Source: JACDBZ01 sp038233215
GTDB lineage: Bacteria; Chloroflexota; Limnocylindria; QHBO01
Length of the DNA stretch: 64,000 nucleotides
Direction of reading: 5' to 3'
Assembly (NCBI GenBank): GCA_038233215.1
Contig: JBBSML010000005.1
Coordinates: 55,468-119,467 of the forward strand
The notes under the pieces are model-generated. The model was not told where the DNA came from, ran no database searches, and saw only the letters and a list, made by a program, of their open reading frames with translations. This document shows, piece after piece, positions 50,403 to 58,157 of the stretch (its first letter is position 1; the number at the start of each line of letters is the position of its first letter). Both the position numbers and the translations under genes were made by a program.

Positions 50403-51674
50403 CTAGACGTGATACGAGCGACGGGCTTCACGCTCCAGGTCGTCCCGGAAGTCTGGATGCGCGATGGCGATCAACGCCGTGGCCCGCTCGCGGATGCTGC
50501 GGCCGAAGAGCTCGGCAACGCCGTACTCGGTGACCACCGTCCGCACGTGGGCGCGGCTGGTGACGACGCCCGCACCCTCTGCCAGAACCGGCGCGATGCG
50601 CGAGATGCTCCCGCCGGCCGCCGTCGAGGGTAGGGCGATGATCGCGCGACCCTCGGGAGCCAGGGCCGCTCCCCGCATGAAGTCCATCTGACCGCCGACG
50701 CCGGAGTAGAAGCGTGTGCCGATCGAATCGGCGCTGACCTGCCCGGTCAGGTCGATCGAGATTGCCGAGTTGATCGCCACCATGCGCCGAAAGCGACGGA
50801 TGACGGAGGTGTCGTTGGTGTAGTCCACTGGGCGCATCTCGATCATCGGGTTGTCATGCACGAAGTCGTACAGGCGCTGGCTGCCCATCAGGAAGGCGGA
50901 CACGATTTTGCCGCGATTGATCTCCTTGTGTTCGCCGGTGACCGCGCCGGCTTCGACAAGATCCAGCACCGCATCGGTGAAGAGCTCGGTATGCACGCCC
51001 AGGTCGCGCTTGCCACGGAGCGCGAGACCAACCGCGGCGGGGATGGAGCCGATGCCCATCTGGATGGTTGCTCCGTCGGGCACGAGATCGCCAACGAACT
51101 CGCCGATCCGTCGCTCGACGTCGCCGATCGCGGGCGACAGGTGCTCATGCGGCGGTTGATCGACCTCGACGCCCAGATCGATCTCATCGATGTGCACGAA
51201 GGAATCGCCGAGCGTTCGCGGCATCGACCGATTGAGCTGGGCGATGACCGTGGTCGCGGCGTGCGTGGCGGCCAACGTGGCGTCCACGCTGGTCCCGAGC
51301 GAGCAATACCCATTCGAGTCAGGATGTGAGACGTTGATGAGCACGGCGTCAAGTGGCAGGACACCGCCGGTGAAGAGCTCCGGGACGTCCGACAGGAAGA
51401 TCGGCACGTAGTCGGCGCGACCCTCGTTGACCGCATCCCTGGCGTTGGCGCCGATGAACAGCGCGCGGTGGCGGAAGCTGTCGGCCACCTCGGGTGCCAG
51501 GTGGGGCGCGGGGCCTTCGATATGGAAGTGCACCATTCCGACGTCTCGGAGCCCCTGCGCCCGGCCTGCCAGAGCTTCGAGCAGGACCGAAGGTGAGGCA
51601 GCACCGCCATGGACGAAGACCTGCTCGCCGTCCCGGATGCCGGCGACGGCATCCTCGGCGGTGACGATGCGCAT
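50403..51674 (-). CDS. acetyl-CoA hydrolase/transferase family protein
   Basis: A 423-residue class I CoA-transferase of the Ach1/4-hydroxybutyrate CoA-transferase group. Two homologous halves are evident. The CoA-binding loop is MGIGSIPAAVG, the catalytic Glu is in HTELFTDAVLDL, and the later GTRFYSGVGGQMDFMRGA motif is diagnostic. It transfers CoA between acetyl-CoA and another short acid, or hydrolyses it. I take the ATG at 51674, where the domain begins; upstream frame is non-homologous. A CATACT hexamer lies 6 nt before it. Confidence 0.88.
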   Translation of the reverse strand: MRIVTAEDAVAGIRDGEQVFVHGGAASPSVLLEALAGRAQGLRDVGMVHFHIEGPAPHLAPEVADSFRHRALFIGANARDAVNEGRADYVPIFLSDVPELFTGGVLPLDAVLINVSHPDSNGYCSLGTSVDATLAATHAATTVIAQLNRSMPRTLGDSFVHIDEIDLGVEVDQPPHEHLSPAIGDVERRIGEFVGDLVPDGATIQMGIGSIPAAVGLALRGKRDLGVHTELFTDAVLDLVEAGAVTGEHKEINRGKIVSAFLMGSQRLYDFVHDNPMIEMRPVDYTNDTSVIRRFRRMVAINSAISIDLTGQVSADSIGTRFYSGVGGQMDFMRGAALAPEGRAIIALPSTAAGGSISRIAPVLAEGAGVVTSRAHVRTVVTEYGVAELFGRSIRERATALIAIAHPDFRDDLEREARRSYHV

Positions 51675-51680
51675 GGCCCG

Positions 51681-51686
51681 AGTATG
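51681..51686 (-). promoter_or_regulatory. leaderless -10 element (CATACT)
   Basis: Minus-strand CATACT ends 6 nt before the ATG at 51674. Confidence 0.4.
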
Positions 51687-51700
51687 CGGCGCACGGAAGA

Positions 51701-51755
51701 GAGCCTGCCGGCCGGGGAGCGTCCTTGCGGATCGCTCACCGGACCGGACAGGCTC
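51701..51755. terminator. GC-rich hairpin after the 237-residue membrane protein gene
   Basis: GAGCCTG (51701-51707) pairs with CAGGCTC (51749-51755), and the adjoining CCGG-rich blocks extend the stem. It lies in the 122-bp gap between two minus-strand genes and could terminate the upstream one. Confidence 0.45.
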
Positions 51756-51796
51756 CCGAAGGTCGCCTGGTTCTCGGGTTGGTCTCACCAAAGGCG

Positions 51797-52510
51797 TCAG
51801 ACTCCCACGGTCGCTGTGCGCAGAACGGGGACCGCAACCTTCTCGGGGCGGGTAGCCCATACGAGGCCGGCGCCTGTGATGAAGAACGTCGCGCCGAGTC
51901 CGGCGAACAGTGCGGCCAGTCCGAGGCCGAGCTGCAGTGCCGATGCGGTGACGGTGCCGACTCCCAGCTCACCAATGAGCGCATGAGCGGTGCCGGTCCA
52001 TGCCAGTGCACGTGCAGCCCCCTCGATGGGATGCTCGCGGTCGAAGTCGGCCCAGTAACGGCCGTCAACGGCGAACTCATACGAGCCCGCGGCAAAGACT
52101 TCGCCGTTGTAGGTGACGTCCTCGTCCAGCACGACGGTCTGCGTCGAATTCAGCGTGTGATAGGCGACGGCGGCCATCTGGTACATGTACTCGGATCCGG
52201 TGTTGACGAGGGGGTCAGCGGGATCGAGCTCACCCGTCACGACCGGGTAGCCCCAGGCACCGGTCAGGAGGGTCATGATCTCGTCCGCACCAGCGGTCTC
52301 GCCGCGGTCGGTCAGCTGCCCATCGTCGTTGTAGGTGAGCGTGACGCCCTGCGCCTGGCTGAACGCCTGAAGGGAAGCCTGTCCCTCCTGGACCTTGAAG
52401 AATGCGAAGCCACCGGCCACCACGAATGCGAGGCCGATAACTCCGAGGACGATGCCGAGTCCTCTCAATCGATTGATCACGATGGGTCTCCTGTTCTCTG
52501 TCTGCTTCAT
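51797..52510 (-). CDS. two-span membrane protein of unknown function
   Basis: A 237-residue protein with a membrane helix near each end (LGIVLGVIGLAFVVAGGFAFF, about residues 18-38, and LGLGLAALFAGLGATFFITG, about 195-214). The extracytoplasmic middle is acidic and aromatic (EYMYQMAAVAYHTLNSTQTV, YWADFDREHPIEGAARALAW). I do not recognise a family. Its ATG overlaps the stop of the upstream frameshifted membrane gene (ATGA), so the two once formed an operon. Whether it is still expressed is unclear. Confidence 0.6.
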   Translation of the reverse strand: MKQTENRRPIVINRLRGLGIVLGVIGLAFVVAGGFAFFKVQEGQASLQAFSQAQGVTLTYNDDGQLTDRGETAGADEIMTLLTGAWGYPVVTGELDPADPLVNTGSEYMYQMAAVAYHTLNSTQTVVLDEDVTYNGEVFAAGSYEFAVDGRYWADFDREHPIEGAARALAWTGTAHALIGELGVGTVTASALQLGLGLAALFAGLGATFFITGAGLVWATRPEKVAVPVLRTATVGV

Positions 52511-52927
52511 TGCTGTGTCTTGTATGGCCTTACCTTCGCCCTTCGCCCGCGTGAGCGCATGTGACGAACGGCACCATCTGGCCGGCCAAGTGGCCCTTCA
52601 GGTCTCCGCCGCAGGGCGATTGGAGGTGTGAGGGCGACACCGGCAAGCACCGCAGAGATCGCGCTAATGACCGCCTGACCGTGGGGGTCGTGGCGCAGGA
52701 GCCATATGCCTGCGACCGTGAGAATGGGAAGAGCGAGGGCGAGATCATGCGTAGATCGCGCTCGTGGGCAGATTGAGATCAGGCACCGCGGTGGGAAGCT
52801 CGCCGCTTGTGATCGCGCCTGCGATTTGGCCGAGCCACAGCAAGGCAAACAGCGCAGACACCACAATAATGCAAGCATGCGATCTCCGAACCGTGACCGT
52901 TCGCCGGCAGGCGTCAGTCCGCGACAC
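52507..52927 (-). pseudogene. frameshifted polytopic membrane protein remnant
   Basis: Two reading frames join to make one membrane protein. Frame A (52927 to about 52745) encodes ALFALLWLGQIAGAITSGEL and PTAVPDLNLPTSAIY, then stops. Frame B continues from about 52749 with HDLALALPILTVAGIWLLRH and AVISAISAVLAGVALTPPIA, ending at 52507. The fused product would read ...PDLNLPTSAIY-xx-DLALALPIL, a pattern found in a family of hypothetical membrane proteins. A 2-nt loss or 1-nt gain near 52747-52752 explains the shift. The N-terminus is also missing. The intact ATGA overlap with the next gene shows frame B is the original end. Confidence 0.65.
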
Positions 52928-52929
52928 GC

Positions 52930-53100
52930 ATGACAGCTGATTCGATGGCGGATCCGCCCTTCCGCCTGTCCGAGCTGCTCGGAACGGCCGTCGATTCGGA
53001 GGCCGTCACCCGCGCACTGCACACGGTCATCGATCCGGAGCTGGGCGTAAACATCGTCGACCTGGGTCTGGTCTACGACGCGGCGCTTGATGATGTCTAA
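52930..53100 (+). pseudogene. truncated DUF59/MIP18-type Fe-S assembly protein gene
   Basis: 56 codons from an ATG at 52930. The product contains the start of a DUF59 domain: ALHTVIDPELGVNIVDLGLV then YDAALDDV and a stop. The rest of the domain, including the TxPxCP motif and second half, is absent. The last codons (about 53086-53100) overlap the opposing small Cys-rich gene in antisense, which indicates a junction between two unrelated sequences. The intact family helps assemble or deliver Fe-S clusters; this copy cannot fold normally. Confidence 0.7.
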
Positions 53101-53214
53101 CGTCTCGTCCCCCGACCGCCCGTTTTCGTCGGCGGCGGCCTTGACGTCCTCATACGTGATATTTGCCTTGCCCATTTCGAGGTGCGCATCCATGCACCCA
53201 CAGGTCAGACACAT
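53085..53214 (-). pseudogene. small CxxCxC protein gene, 3' end lost at junction
   Basis: The ATG at 53214 begins MCLTCGCMDAHLEMGKANIT, then YEDVKAAADENGRSGDETLD. This is a known small protein type of actinobacteria-like genomes, with a Cys-rich N-terminus and an NITYEDV core; it normally ends shortly after DETLxII. Here the frame does not stop but runs on antisense to the DUF59 fragment for about 190 codons, to 52507. The real C-terminus was therefore probably lost at about 53090. A shortened but functional protein cannot be excluded. Confidence 0.6.
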
Positions 53215-53358
53215 TGGGAAGACTCCTTGCGGGTTCTGGTCAACAGCCCCGGACAGGGCAGGTTGCCTGTCACCGTTGCGGCGTATCACCGGTGACCGGC
53301 GCGGTTGCGGCGGCCTGCCGCTCATGTGTGCCGCGCGTTGAGGACCGCATCCACGGCA

Positions 53359-54507
53359 GTGCCGCCTGACGCCGCCAGGCTGCGCGCCGCCTACGTCAGT
53401 CTGTTCGCCGCGATCGGCGCGCTGTCGGCCTATCTGCCTCTCTACTACGCGGCCCGCGGGCTCGGACTGGACGTCATCGGCCTGTTGGCGGGCCTCTACG
53501 CGGGCGTGGCGATGCTGGGAGCTCCGGCGTGGGGTATCGTCGCGGACGCGGTCGGCCCGCGACGCCCCGTCATCCCGATTGCCGCCACCGTCGCCGCCGT
53601 TGCCGCCATCGGGCTGGCATTCGCGACCGACACGGTGGCGATCGCGCTGGGAGCGATGGCCCTGGCGCTGTCGATGTCCGGCATCATGCCGATCCTAGAT
53701 GCGCAGGCCGTGCAGACGACCCGCGGACGGGACAGCGGGTATGCCCGACTCCGCGTATGGGGCTCGGCGGCGTTCATCGGCGCCGTTCTCCTCACCGGAG
53801 TGCTCACCGATCGGGTTGGCGCGGCCGCCATGTTCTGGCTGGTCGCCCCGGCACTCGGCGCCACCGCGCTCGTCGCATTCCGCATGCGCGTCACGGCGGT
53901 GGCGAGCCGATGGGACGTCGGCGTGCTGCCGACGCTGGCCCGATCCCGTCCGCTCGTGATGTTCCTCGCGGCGATCTTCCTCACCTGGACCGCCTCCACC
54001 ACGATCAATGCCTTCTTCTCCCTCCACCTCGTCGCGCTCGATGCACCCCGCTGGCTCGTCGGCTCAGCGTGGGCCATCGGCGCGGCCGTCGAGATGCCGA
54101 TCATGCTGGCCCACGCCTCGCTCCAGCGCCGATTCGGGCTCGAGCGCCTGCTGGTCGCTGGCGCCGCGCTGCTCGCCGTGCGCGCGGCCGCCGTCGTGAT
54201 CCTCGATGACCCGCTCTTCGTGGCACTGACGATGGCGATCCACGGTGCCGGCTTCGCGCTCCTCATCGTCGGGGGTGTCCTCTACGCGGCTCGATTGGCG
54301 CCGCCCGGTATGGCCGCCACGGTCCAGGGCCTGCTCGTGGCAATCGTCTTCGGTCTGGCGCAGGTCGTCGGTCCAGGGCTCGGCGGACAGGTCGCGGCGA
54401 CATCCGGCCTCACGACGACCTTCGCCCTGGCCGGCGCGGGCAGCCTGGTTGCCACCGTGGTCCTCGCAAGGGTGATCGCGCATCGGCATCCGTTCCCACC
54501 CGCGTGA
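53359..54507 (+). CDS. MFS transporter (MFS_1-like, galactoside/drug type)
   Basis: A 382-residue transporter with 12 predicted spans. The start region AAYVSLFAAIGALSAYLPLYYAARGLGLDVIG and the loop GIVADAVGPRRPV are typical of the MFS_1_like (LacY/NUP-related) group. The GTG at 53359 is chosen just before the first span; a TTG at 53338 is possible. No dedicated partner genes are adjacent. A glycosidase relic (GH65) lies downstream, so a disaccharide substrate is conceivable but unproven. Confidence 0.8.
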   Translation: MPPDAARLRAAYVSLFAAIGALSAYLPLYYAARGLGLDVIGLLAGLYAGVAMLGAPAWGIVADAVGPRRPVIPIAATVAAVAAIGLAFATDTVAIALGAMALALSMSGIMPILDAQAVQTTRGRDSGYARLRVWGSAAFIGAVLLTGVLTDRVGAAAMFWLVAPALGATALVAFRMRVTAVASRWDVGVLPTLARSRPLVMFLAAIFLTWTASTTINAFFSLHLVALDAPRWLVGSAWAIGAAVEMPIMLAHASLQRRFGLERLLVAGAALLAVRAAAVVILDDPLFVALTMAIHGAGFALLIVGGVLYAARLAPPGMAATVQGLLVAIVFGLAQVVGPGLGGQVAATSGLTTTFALAGAGSLVATVVLARVIAHRHPFPPA

Positions 54508-54562
54508 ACCGACGGCTGGACGAGGTGACCCATCGGCGAGCCGATCCTGCCGGGCGGTATCG

Positions 54563-54778
54563 GTGGGCTTCCGCGGCACCCGGCTGCATGTCGAGATTCA
54601 GTCGGGGCTCGCGCGCTATAGGCTCGGGGACGATGCCAGTCTTGCGATCAGCCACCACGGAGAGCCGATGACCGTCATCGACGAGGCCGCGGTGGTCATG
54701 CCGATCCCAACAGCCCCGGAACGCGAATCCCTCGTCGATACATCCGGACTGAACGCGGCCTGGGGTACCGGTTCGTGA
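54563..54778 (+). pseudogene. GH65 (glycoside phosphorylase) C-terminal fragment
   Basis: An isolated 71-codon open frame. Its first 40 residues, GFRGTRLHVEIQSGLARYRL then GDDASLAISHHGEPMTV, match the conserved C-terminal beta-sandwich of GH65 kojibiose/trehalose/maltose phosphorylases. No catalytic (alpha/alpha)6 barrel lies upstream in any frame; the MFS gene ends 55 bp before. The remaining 30 residues are unrelated tail. I read it as the leftover of a deleted phosphorylase gene. Confidence 0.5.
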
Positions 54779-54867
54779 CCGATGTGCCCGCCTGATTCCG
54801 GTGCATCGCTGGTGCTGACGGCCGTGAGGGCGGACGACTCGGTGCGAGGTGGCTGGACCCTGTGATC

Positions 54868-55362
54868 ATGCGCCCCGCCGTCGTGAGGACGGTCGGCCAC
54901 GGCACCCGAACCACCCCGTCGCTCGCTGCGCTGCTCCGACGAAGCGGGGTCGAGACCGTGATCGACGTTCGGCGCCATCCACTGGGGCGCCGACAGCCGC
55001 ACCTGTCGCGTGAACGCCTGGCCCGTGACCTGCCGGCCGAAGTGATCGCGTACGAATGGTGGGGTGAGGCCTTTGGAGGGCGGCGATCGCTCGACGCCGA
55101 GGCACGGGCGAAGAGCCGTTGGCGGAACCCTGGCTTTGCCGCATTCGAGGCGTACATGAGCGACGAAGCGTTCCGCGCGGCGCTCGCGCGGTTCGAGGAG
55201 CGCGTCGAATGCGGCGAGCGGATGGCGCTGATGTGCGCGGAGACGGTCTGGTGGCGGTGCCATCGGCGCCTAATCGCGGGCGCCCTCGTGAACGACGGAT
55301 TCACCGTGGAGCATCTCATTGGCGATGTGGACGCGTGTCCGCATCGAGTCATCCCCGCCTGA
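54868..55362 (+). CDS. DUF488 family protein
   Basis: A 164-residue protein of the DUF488 family. The conserved start TVGHGTRTTPSLAALLRRSGV, the DVRRHPLGRRQPHLSRERLA segment and the C-terminal MCAETVWWRCHRRLIA motif are all present. The function of the family is not established; the last motif, with a Cys and paired aromatic/His residues, looks like an active or binding site. Both GTG 54862 and ATG 54868 are possible starts. It stands alone between the GH65 relic and the oxidase gene. Confidence 0.85.
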   Translation: MRPAVVRTVGHGTRTTPSLAALLRRSGVETVIDVRRHPLGRRQPHLSRERLARDLPAEVIAYEWWGEAFGGRRSLDAEARAKSRWRNPGFAAFEAYMSDEAFRAALARFEERVECGERMALMCAETVWWRCHRRLIAGALVNDGFTVEHLIGDVDACPHRVIPA

Positions 55363-55433
55363 CAACCGTCAGGCCATGTTCGCTTTTCCAATGACCGGAT
55401 CGCTCGAGGCCGATATGCCACGCGGCCCCTTCC

Positions 55434-55453
55434 GTCGGGACAAATGGCCCCGG
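55434..55453. promoter_or_regulatory. DosR-box-like site upstream of the multicopper oxidase gene
   Basis: The core GGGAC-AAATG-GCCCC matches the mycobacterial DosR box TTSGGGACTWWAGTCCCSAA at 14 of 20 positions by my count. It is 107 bp upstream of the oxidase start. A DosR-like regulator is encoded 2 kb downstream. Confidence 0.4.
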
Positions 55454-55496
55454 CCAATGGGCGCATCGGCCCTGCCGCGATCCAGCCATCGCGGCT

Positions 55497-55513
55497 CAAC
55501 TCAGGTAGACACG
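55497..55513 (+). promoter_or_regulatory. 17-bp motif shared with nirK, oxidase copy
   Basis: CAACTCAGGTAGACACG differs at only two positions from CAACTGAGGTGGACACG upstream of the nitrite reductase gene (59805-59821). It lies 46 bp before the oxidase ATG. It does not look like a -10/-35 pair, so an activator or repressor site is likely. Confidence 0.5.
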
Positions 55514-55559
55514 CGCCGGGCTGGCCGGCCGCGGACCGATGCAGATCACGGGAGCACCA

Positions 55560-56903
55560 ATGCAGCGCACCTTCGTCTACTTCGCCGCCTTCACCGGCAT
55601 GGGAACGGTCTTCGTCGCCGCCCTCTTCGTCGCCGCCCTCGTTTTTGGGACGGGTCAGACCCGTGGCGTCAGCTCAACCGCCTCGCCAAGCGCCGATGTG
55701 CCCGCGGCGGTCGGGACAGAGCCCATCGGCGAGTTCACCATCACCGCCTTCGATCTCGGCTTCGAGCCGGCCATGGTCAACGTGGACGAGCCGGGCACGT
55801 ACACGGTCACCTTCGTCAACGACGGCGGCATGCTTCACGACGTTACGTTCGCCGATGGAACGACCATCGCCGCCGAGGGCCGACAGACCGCCACCGGCGA
55901 GGTGACGATCCCCGCCGATGGCATGGGCTTCATCTGTTCCGTGCCGGGGCACGCCGACGGCGGCATGACGGGCGACGTGATGGTCGCGGTCGCCGGCGAG
56001 TCGGACGCGCCGACTGCGTCCGGGCACGACCGTACCGCGGAGGAACTGCGCGACAGCGATACCAGCGTGACCGCCGCCTTCCCGGCCGAAACCGAGGGCC
56101 TCGGCAATCAGATCCTGGAGCCGGAAGTTCAGGACGACGGGACGCTGCAGTGGGAGCTGACCGCATCGGTCATCGAGTGGGAGACCGAGCCGGGCAAGGT
56201 CGTGGAGGCGTATGCCTACAACGGCATGGTCCCTGGGCCGCAGCTGCGTGCCGAGGTGGGCGACAAGATCCGCATCATCCTGCGCAACGAACTGCCGGAG
56301 CCGACCACCATCCACTCGCATGGCCTGTTCGTGCCTCCGGGCATGGACGGCGTGCCGGTCATCAGCCAGCCGGCCGTCATGCCGGGCGAGTCGTTCACGT
56401 ACGAGTACACCCTACGCAACGCCGGCTCGCATATGTATCACAGCCACTTCATGGCCGAGCACCAGGTGCCGATGGGCCTGCTGGGCGCCTTCGTGGTGAC
56501 CGATCCGGACGCCACCGATGAGCCGGCGGCAGACATCGACTACACCATGATCCTGAACGACGGCCCGCTTGGCTTCACCATCAACGGCAAGGGCTTCCCG
56601 GCCACCGAGCCGATCGTCGCCAAGGCGGGGCAGACGATTCGGATCCGCTACATGAATGAAGGACTCCAGATCCACCCGATGCATCTGCACGGAATGCCGC
56701 AGCTCGTCATCGCGAAGGACGGCTGGTCCCTGCCGACGCCGCACTACGAGGACACGGTTCTGGTGGCACCGGGCGAGCGCATCGACGTGATCGTGGACGC
56801 GTCGGAGGTCGGCACGTGGGCGTACCACTGTCACATTCTGACCCACGCCGAGGGTTCTGACGGCATGTTCGGCATGGTCACCGCCCTGATCGTGGAAGAC
56901 TGA
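55560..56903 (+). CDS. two-domain multicopper oxidase with N-terminal cupredoxin domain
   Basis: A 447-residue membrane-anchored oxidase. After an N-terminal helix (residues 5-27) comes a plastocyanin-like domain with type 1 ligands His (MLHDV), Cys (ICSVPG), His (PGH) and Met (GGM). Residues 165-447 form a two-domain oxidase. Domain 1 has HSHGLF and HMYHSHFMAEHQ but no Cys, so no type 1 copper; domain 2 has HPMHLHG and YHCHILTHAEGSDGM, with type 1 copper. This is the type B two-domain plan, plausibly trimeric. The fused cupredoxin could carry electrons to or from it. Start chosen at 55560, after GGGAGCACCA. Confidence 0.88.
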   Translation: MQRTFVYFAAFTGMGTVFVAALFVAALVFGTGQTRGVSSTASPSADVPAAVGTEPIGEFTITAFDLGFEPAMVNVDEPGTYTVTFVNDGGMLHDVTFADGTTIAAEGRQTATGEVTIPADGMGFICSVPGHADGGMTGDVMVAVAGESDAPTASGHDRTAEELRDSDTSVTAAFPAETEGLGNQILEPEVQDDGTLQWELTASVIEWETEPGKVVEAYAYNGMVPGPQLRAEVGDKIRIILRNELPEPTTIHSHGLFVPPGMDGVPVISQPAVMPGESFTYEYTLRNAGSHMYHSHFMAEHQVPMGLLGAFVVTDPDATDEPAADIDYTMILNDGPLGFTINGKGFPATEPIVAKAGQTIRIRYMNEGLQIHPMHLHGMPQLVIAKDGWSLPTPHYEDTVLVAPGERIDVIVDASEVGTWAYHCHILTHAEGSDGMFGMVTALIVED

Positions 56904-57409
56904 TGACTGTCGCTGCGATGGACGCTCTCCCCGTCCCCCACGGATTCGTTCGCCTGGTCGCGTCGGCCCGTCTCAACGCCGAGGCCCACCTTTTGGCCGC
57001 AATGCTGGACGACGGCCATGCCCCATGGGCGGAGGGAGGCGACCCTCTGGAGATCTCGAACCTCCACCGTTACGTCGTCGACCTGCGGTTGCGAATCGGC
57101 GGCGAATCGGCTGCTCTCACCACCTTCGGCAAGGCCGCGTATCTCGACCTCGGACGGTCGCGGCGCACGCAGACCGGCTGGGAATCGGAGATCGGCTGGC
57201 AGGCCTCCACCGCCGCGCCGCTCTTCCCGGTCTTCTCGGGCTGGTTGACCATCGGGCCGGATGAGCTGCGGATCGACGGGTTTTACGCCCCGCCCGGAGG
57301 TGCGATGGGGCTCGTCGCAGACCGTGTGCTCCTCCACGTCGCCGCGAATGCCACGGCGCGCTGGGTCCTGAGCGAGATCGGTCGCGCCGCGCAGGACGCC
57401 GCGGCTTAG
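56903..57409 (+). CDS. hypothetical protein coupled to the oxidase gene
   Basis: A 168-residue soluble protein, overlapping the oxidase stop (TGATG), so certainly cotranscribed. It has no cysteine, no signal and no membrane span. The pattern FVRLVASARLNAEAHLLAAML, LEISNLHRYVVDLRLRIG, then GWLTIGPDELRIDGFYAPPGGAMG alternates strands and helices and could be an ABC- or lipid-binding-like alpha/beta fold. No family is recognised. Conservation with the oxidase would be the main clue to its role. Confidence 0.65.
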   Translation: MTVAAMDALPVPHGFVRLVASARLNAEAHLLAAMLDDGHAPWAEGGDPLEISNLHRYVVDLRLRIGGESAALTTFGKAAYLDLGRSRRTQTGWESEIGWQASTAAPLFPVFSGWLTIGPDELRIDGFYAPPGGAMGLVADRVLLHVAANATARWVLSEIGRAAQDAAA

Positions 57410-57476
57410 TGCGGTTCAACGGTGCAGACGAGGCGGCGAGTGCCATCCAGGTTGGCGGCCCGCGTGCCGCCGCAGC

Positions 57477-58157
57477 CTAGCTGCCGGCCGGTGGCTCACC
57501 CAGGTGGCGCTTGGCAACGAAGGCGGCGGCCTGGGTGCGACGCTGAAGGTTTAGCTTCGACAGGATGCTGCTGACGTAGTTCTTCACCGTCTTATCGGAC
57601 AGGAAGACCTCCCCAGCTATCTCCTTGTTGGTCTTTCCCTCGGCCACCAGGAGCAGGATGCGGCGCTCTTGGGCGGTGAGGTCGGCAAGCTCGTCGTTCT
57701 CGCCCCCGCCAGCGGCGGCGCGCACACGCTGAAGAATGCGCTCGGTCACCGCGGGGTCCAACAGCGAGTCGCCGCGCCCAACGGACTCGATGGCGGCCAC
57801 GAGATCGCGACCTCGCACCTGCTTGAGCAGATAGCCCGAGGCGCCGGCAATGATCGCCGACAGGACCGCCTCTTCATCTGGATAGCTGGTCAGCATCACG
57901 ACGCGCGTCTCGTGCCGCGCGGCCCGAATCTCGCGGCAGGCCTCGATACCGGTGCCGTCCGGTAGGCGCACGTCCATGATCACCACGTCAGGCTCGAATC
58001 GAGCCGCTGCGGAGATCGCGTCGCTGGCCGTTCCGGCCTGGGCGACGACCTCGAACCCTGCACGCCGATCGAGCAACGCGACGAGGCCCTGGCGCACGAT
58101 CTCGTGGTCATCGACCACGAGCAGGCGCAGTGGACGTTCGAACTCTGGATCGGTCAT
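57477..58157 (-). CDS. DosR/NarL-type response regulator
   Basis: A 226-residue regulator. The receiver has VVDDHEIVRQGL, phospho-Asp62 in MDVRLPDGTGIEACR and the Lys in GASGYLLKQVRG. The C-terminal LuxR-type HTH is LTAQERRILLLVAEGKTNKEIAGEVFLSDKTVKNYVSSILSKLNLQRRTQAA (first part shown to GKTNK). KTVKNYVS, whose Lys and Asn contact DNA in mycobacterial DosR, is intact, and the RRTQAA ending also matches DosR. It is cotranscribed with the kinase (ATGA overlap). Likely targets are the flanking oxidase and nirK operons. Confidence 0.85.
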   Translation of the reverse strand: MTDPEFERPLRLLVVDDHEIVRQGLVALLDRRAGFEVVAQAGTASDAISAAARFEPDVVIMDVRLPDGTGIEACREIRAARHETRVVMLTSYPDEEAVLSAIIAGASGYLLKQVRGRDLVAAIESVGRGDSLLDPAVTERILQRVRAAAGGGENDELADLTAQERRILLLVAEGKTNKEIAGEVFLSDKTVKNYVSSILSKLNLQRRTQAAAFVAKRHLGEPPAGS

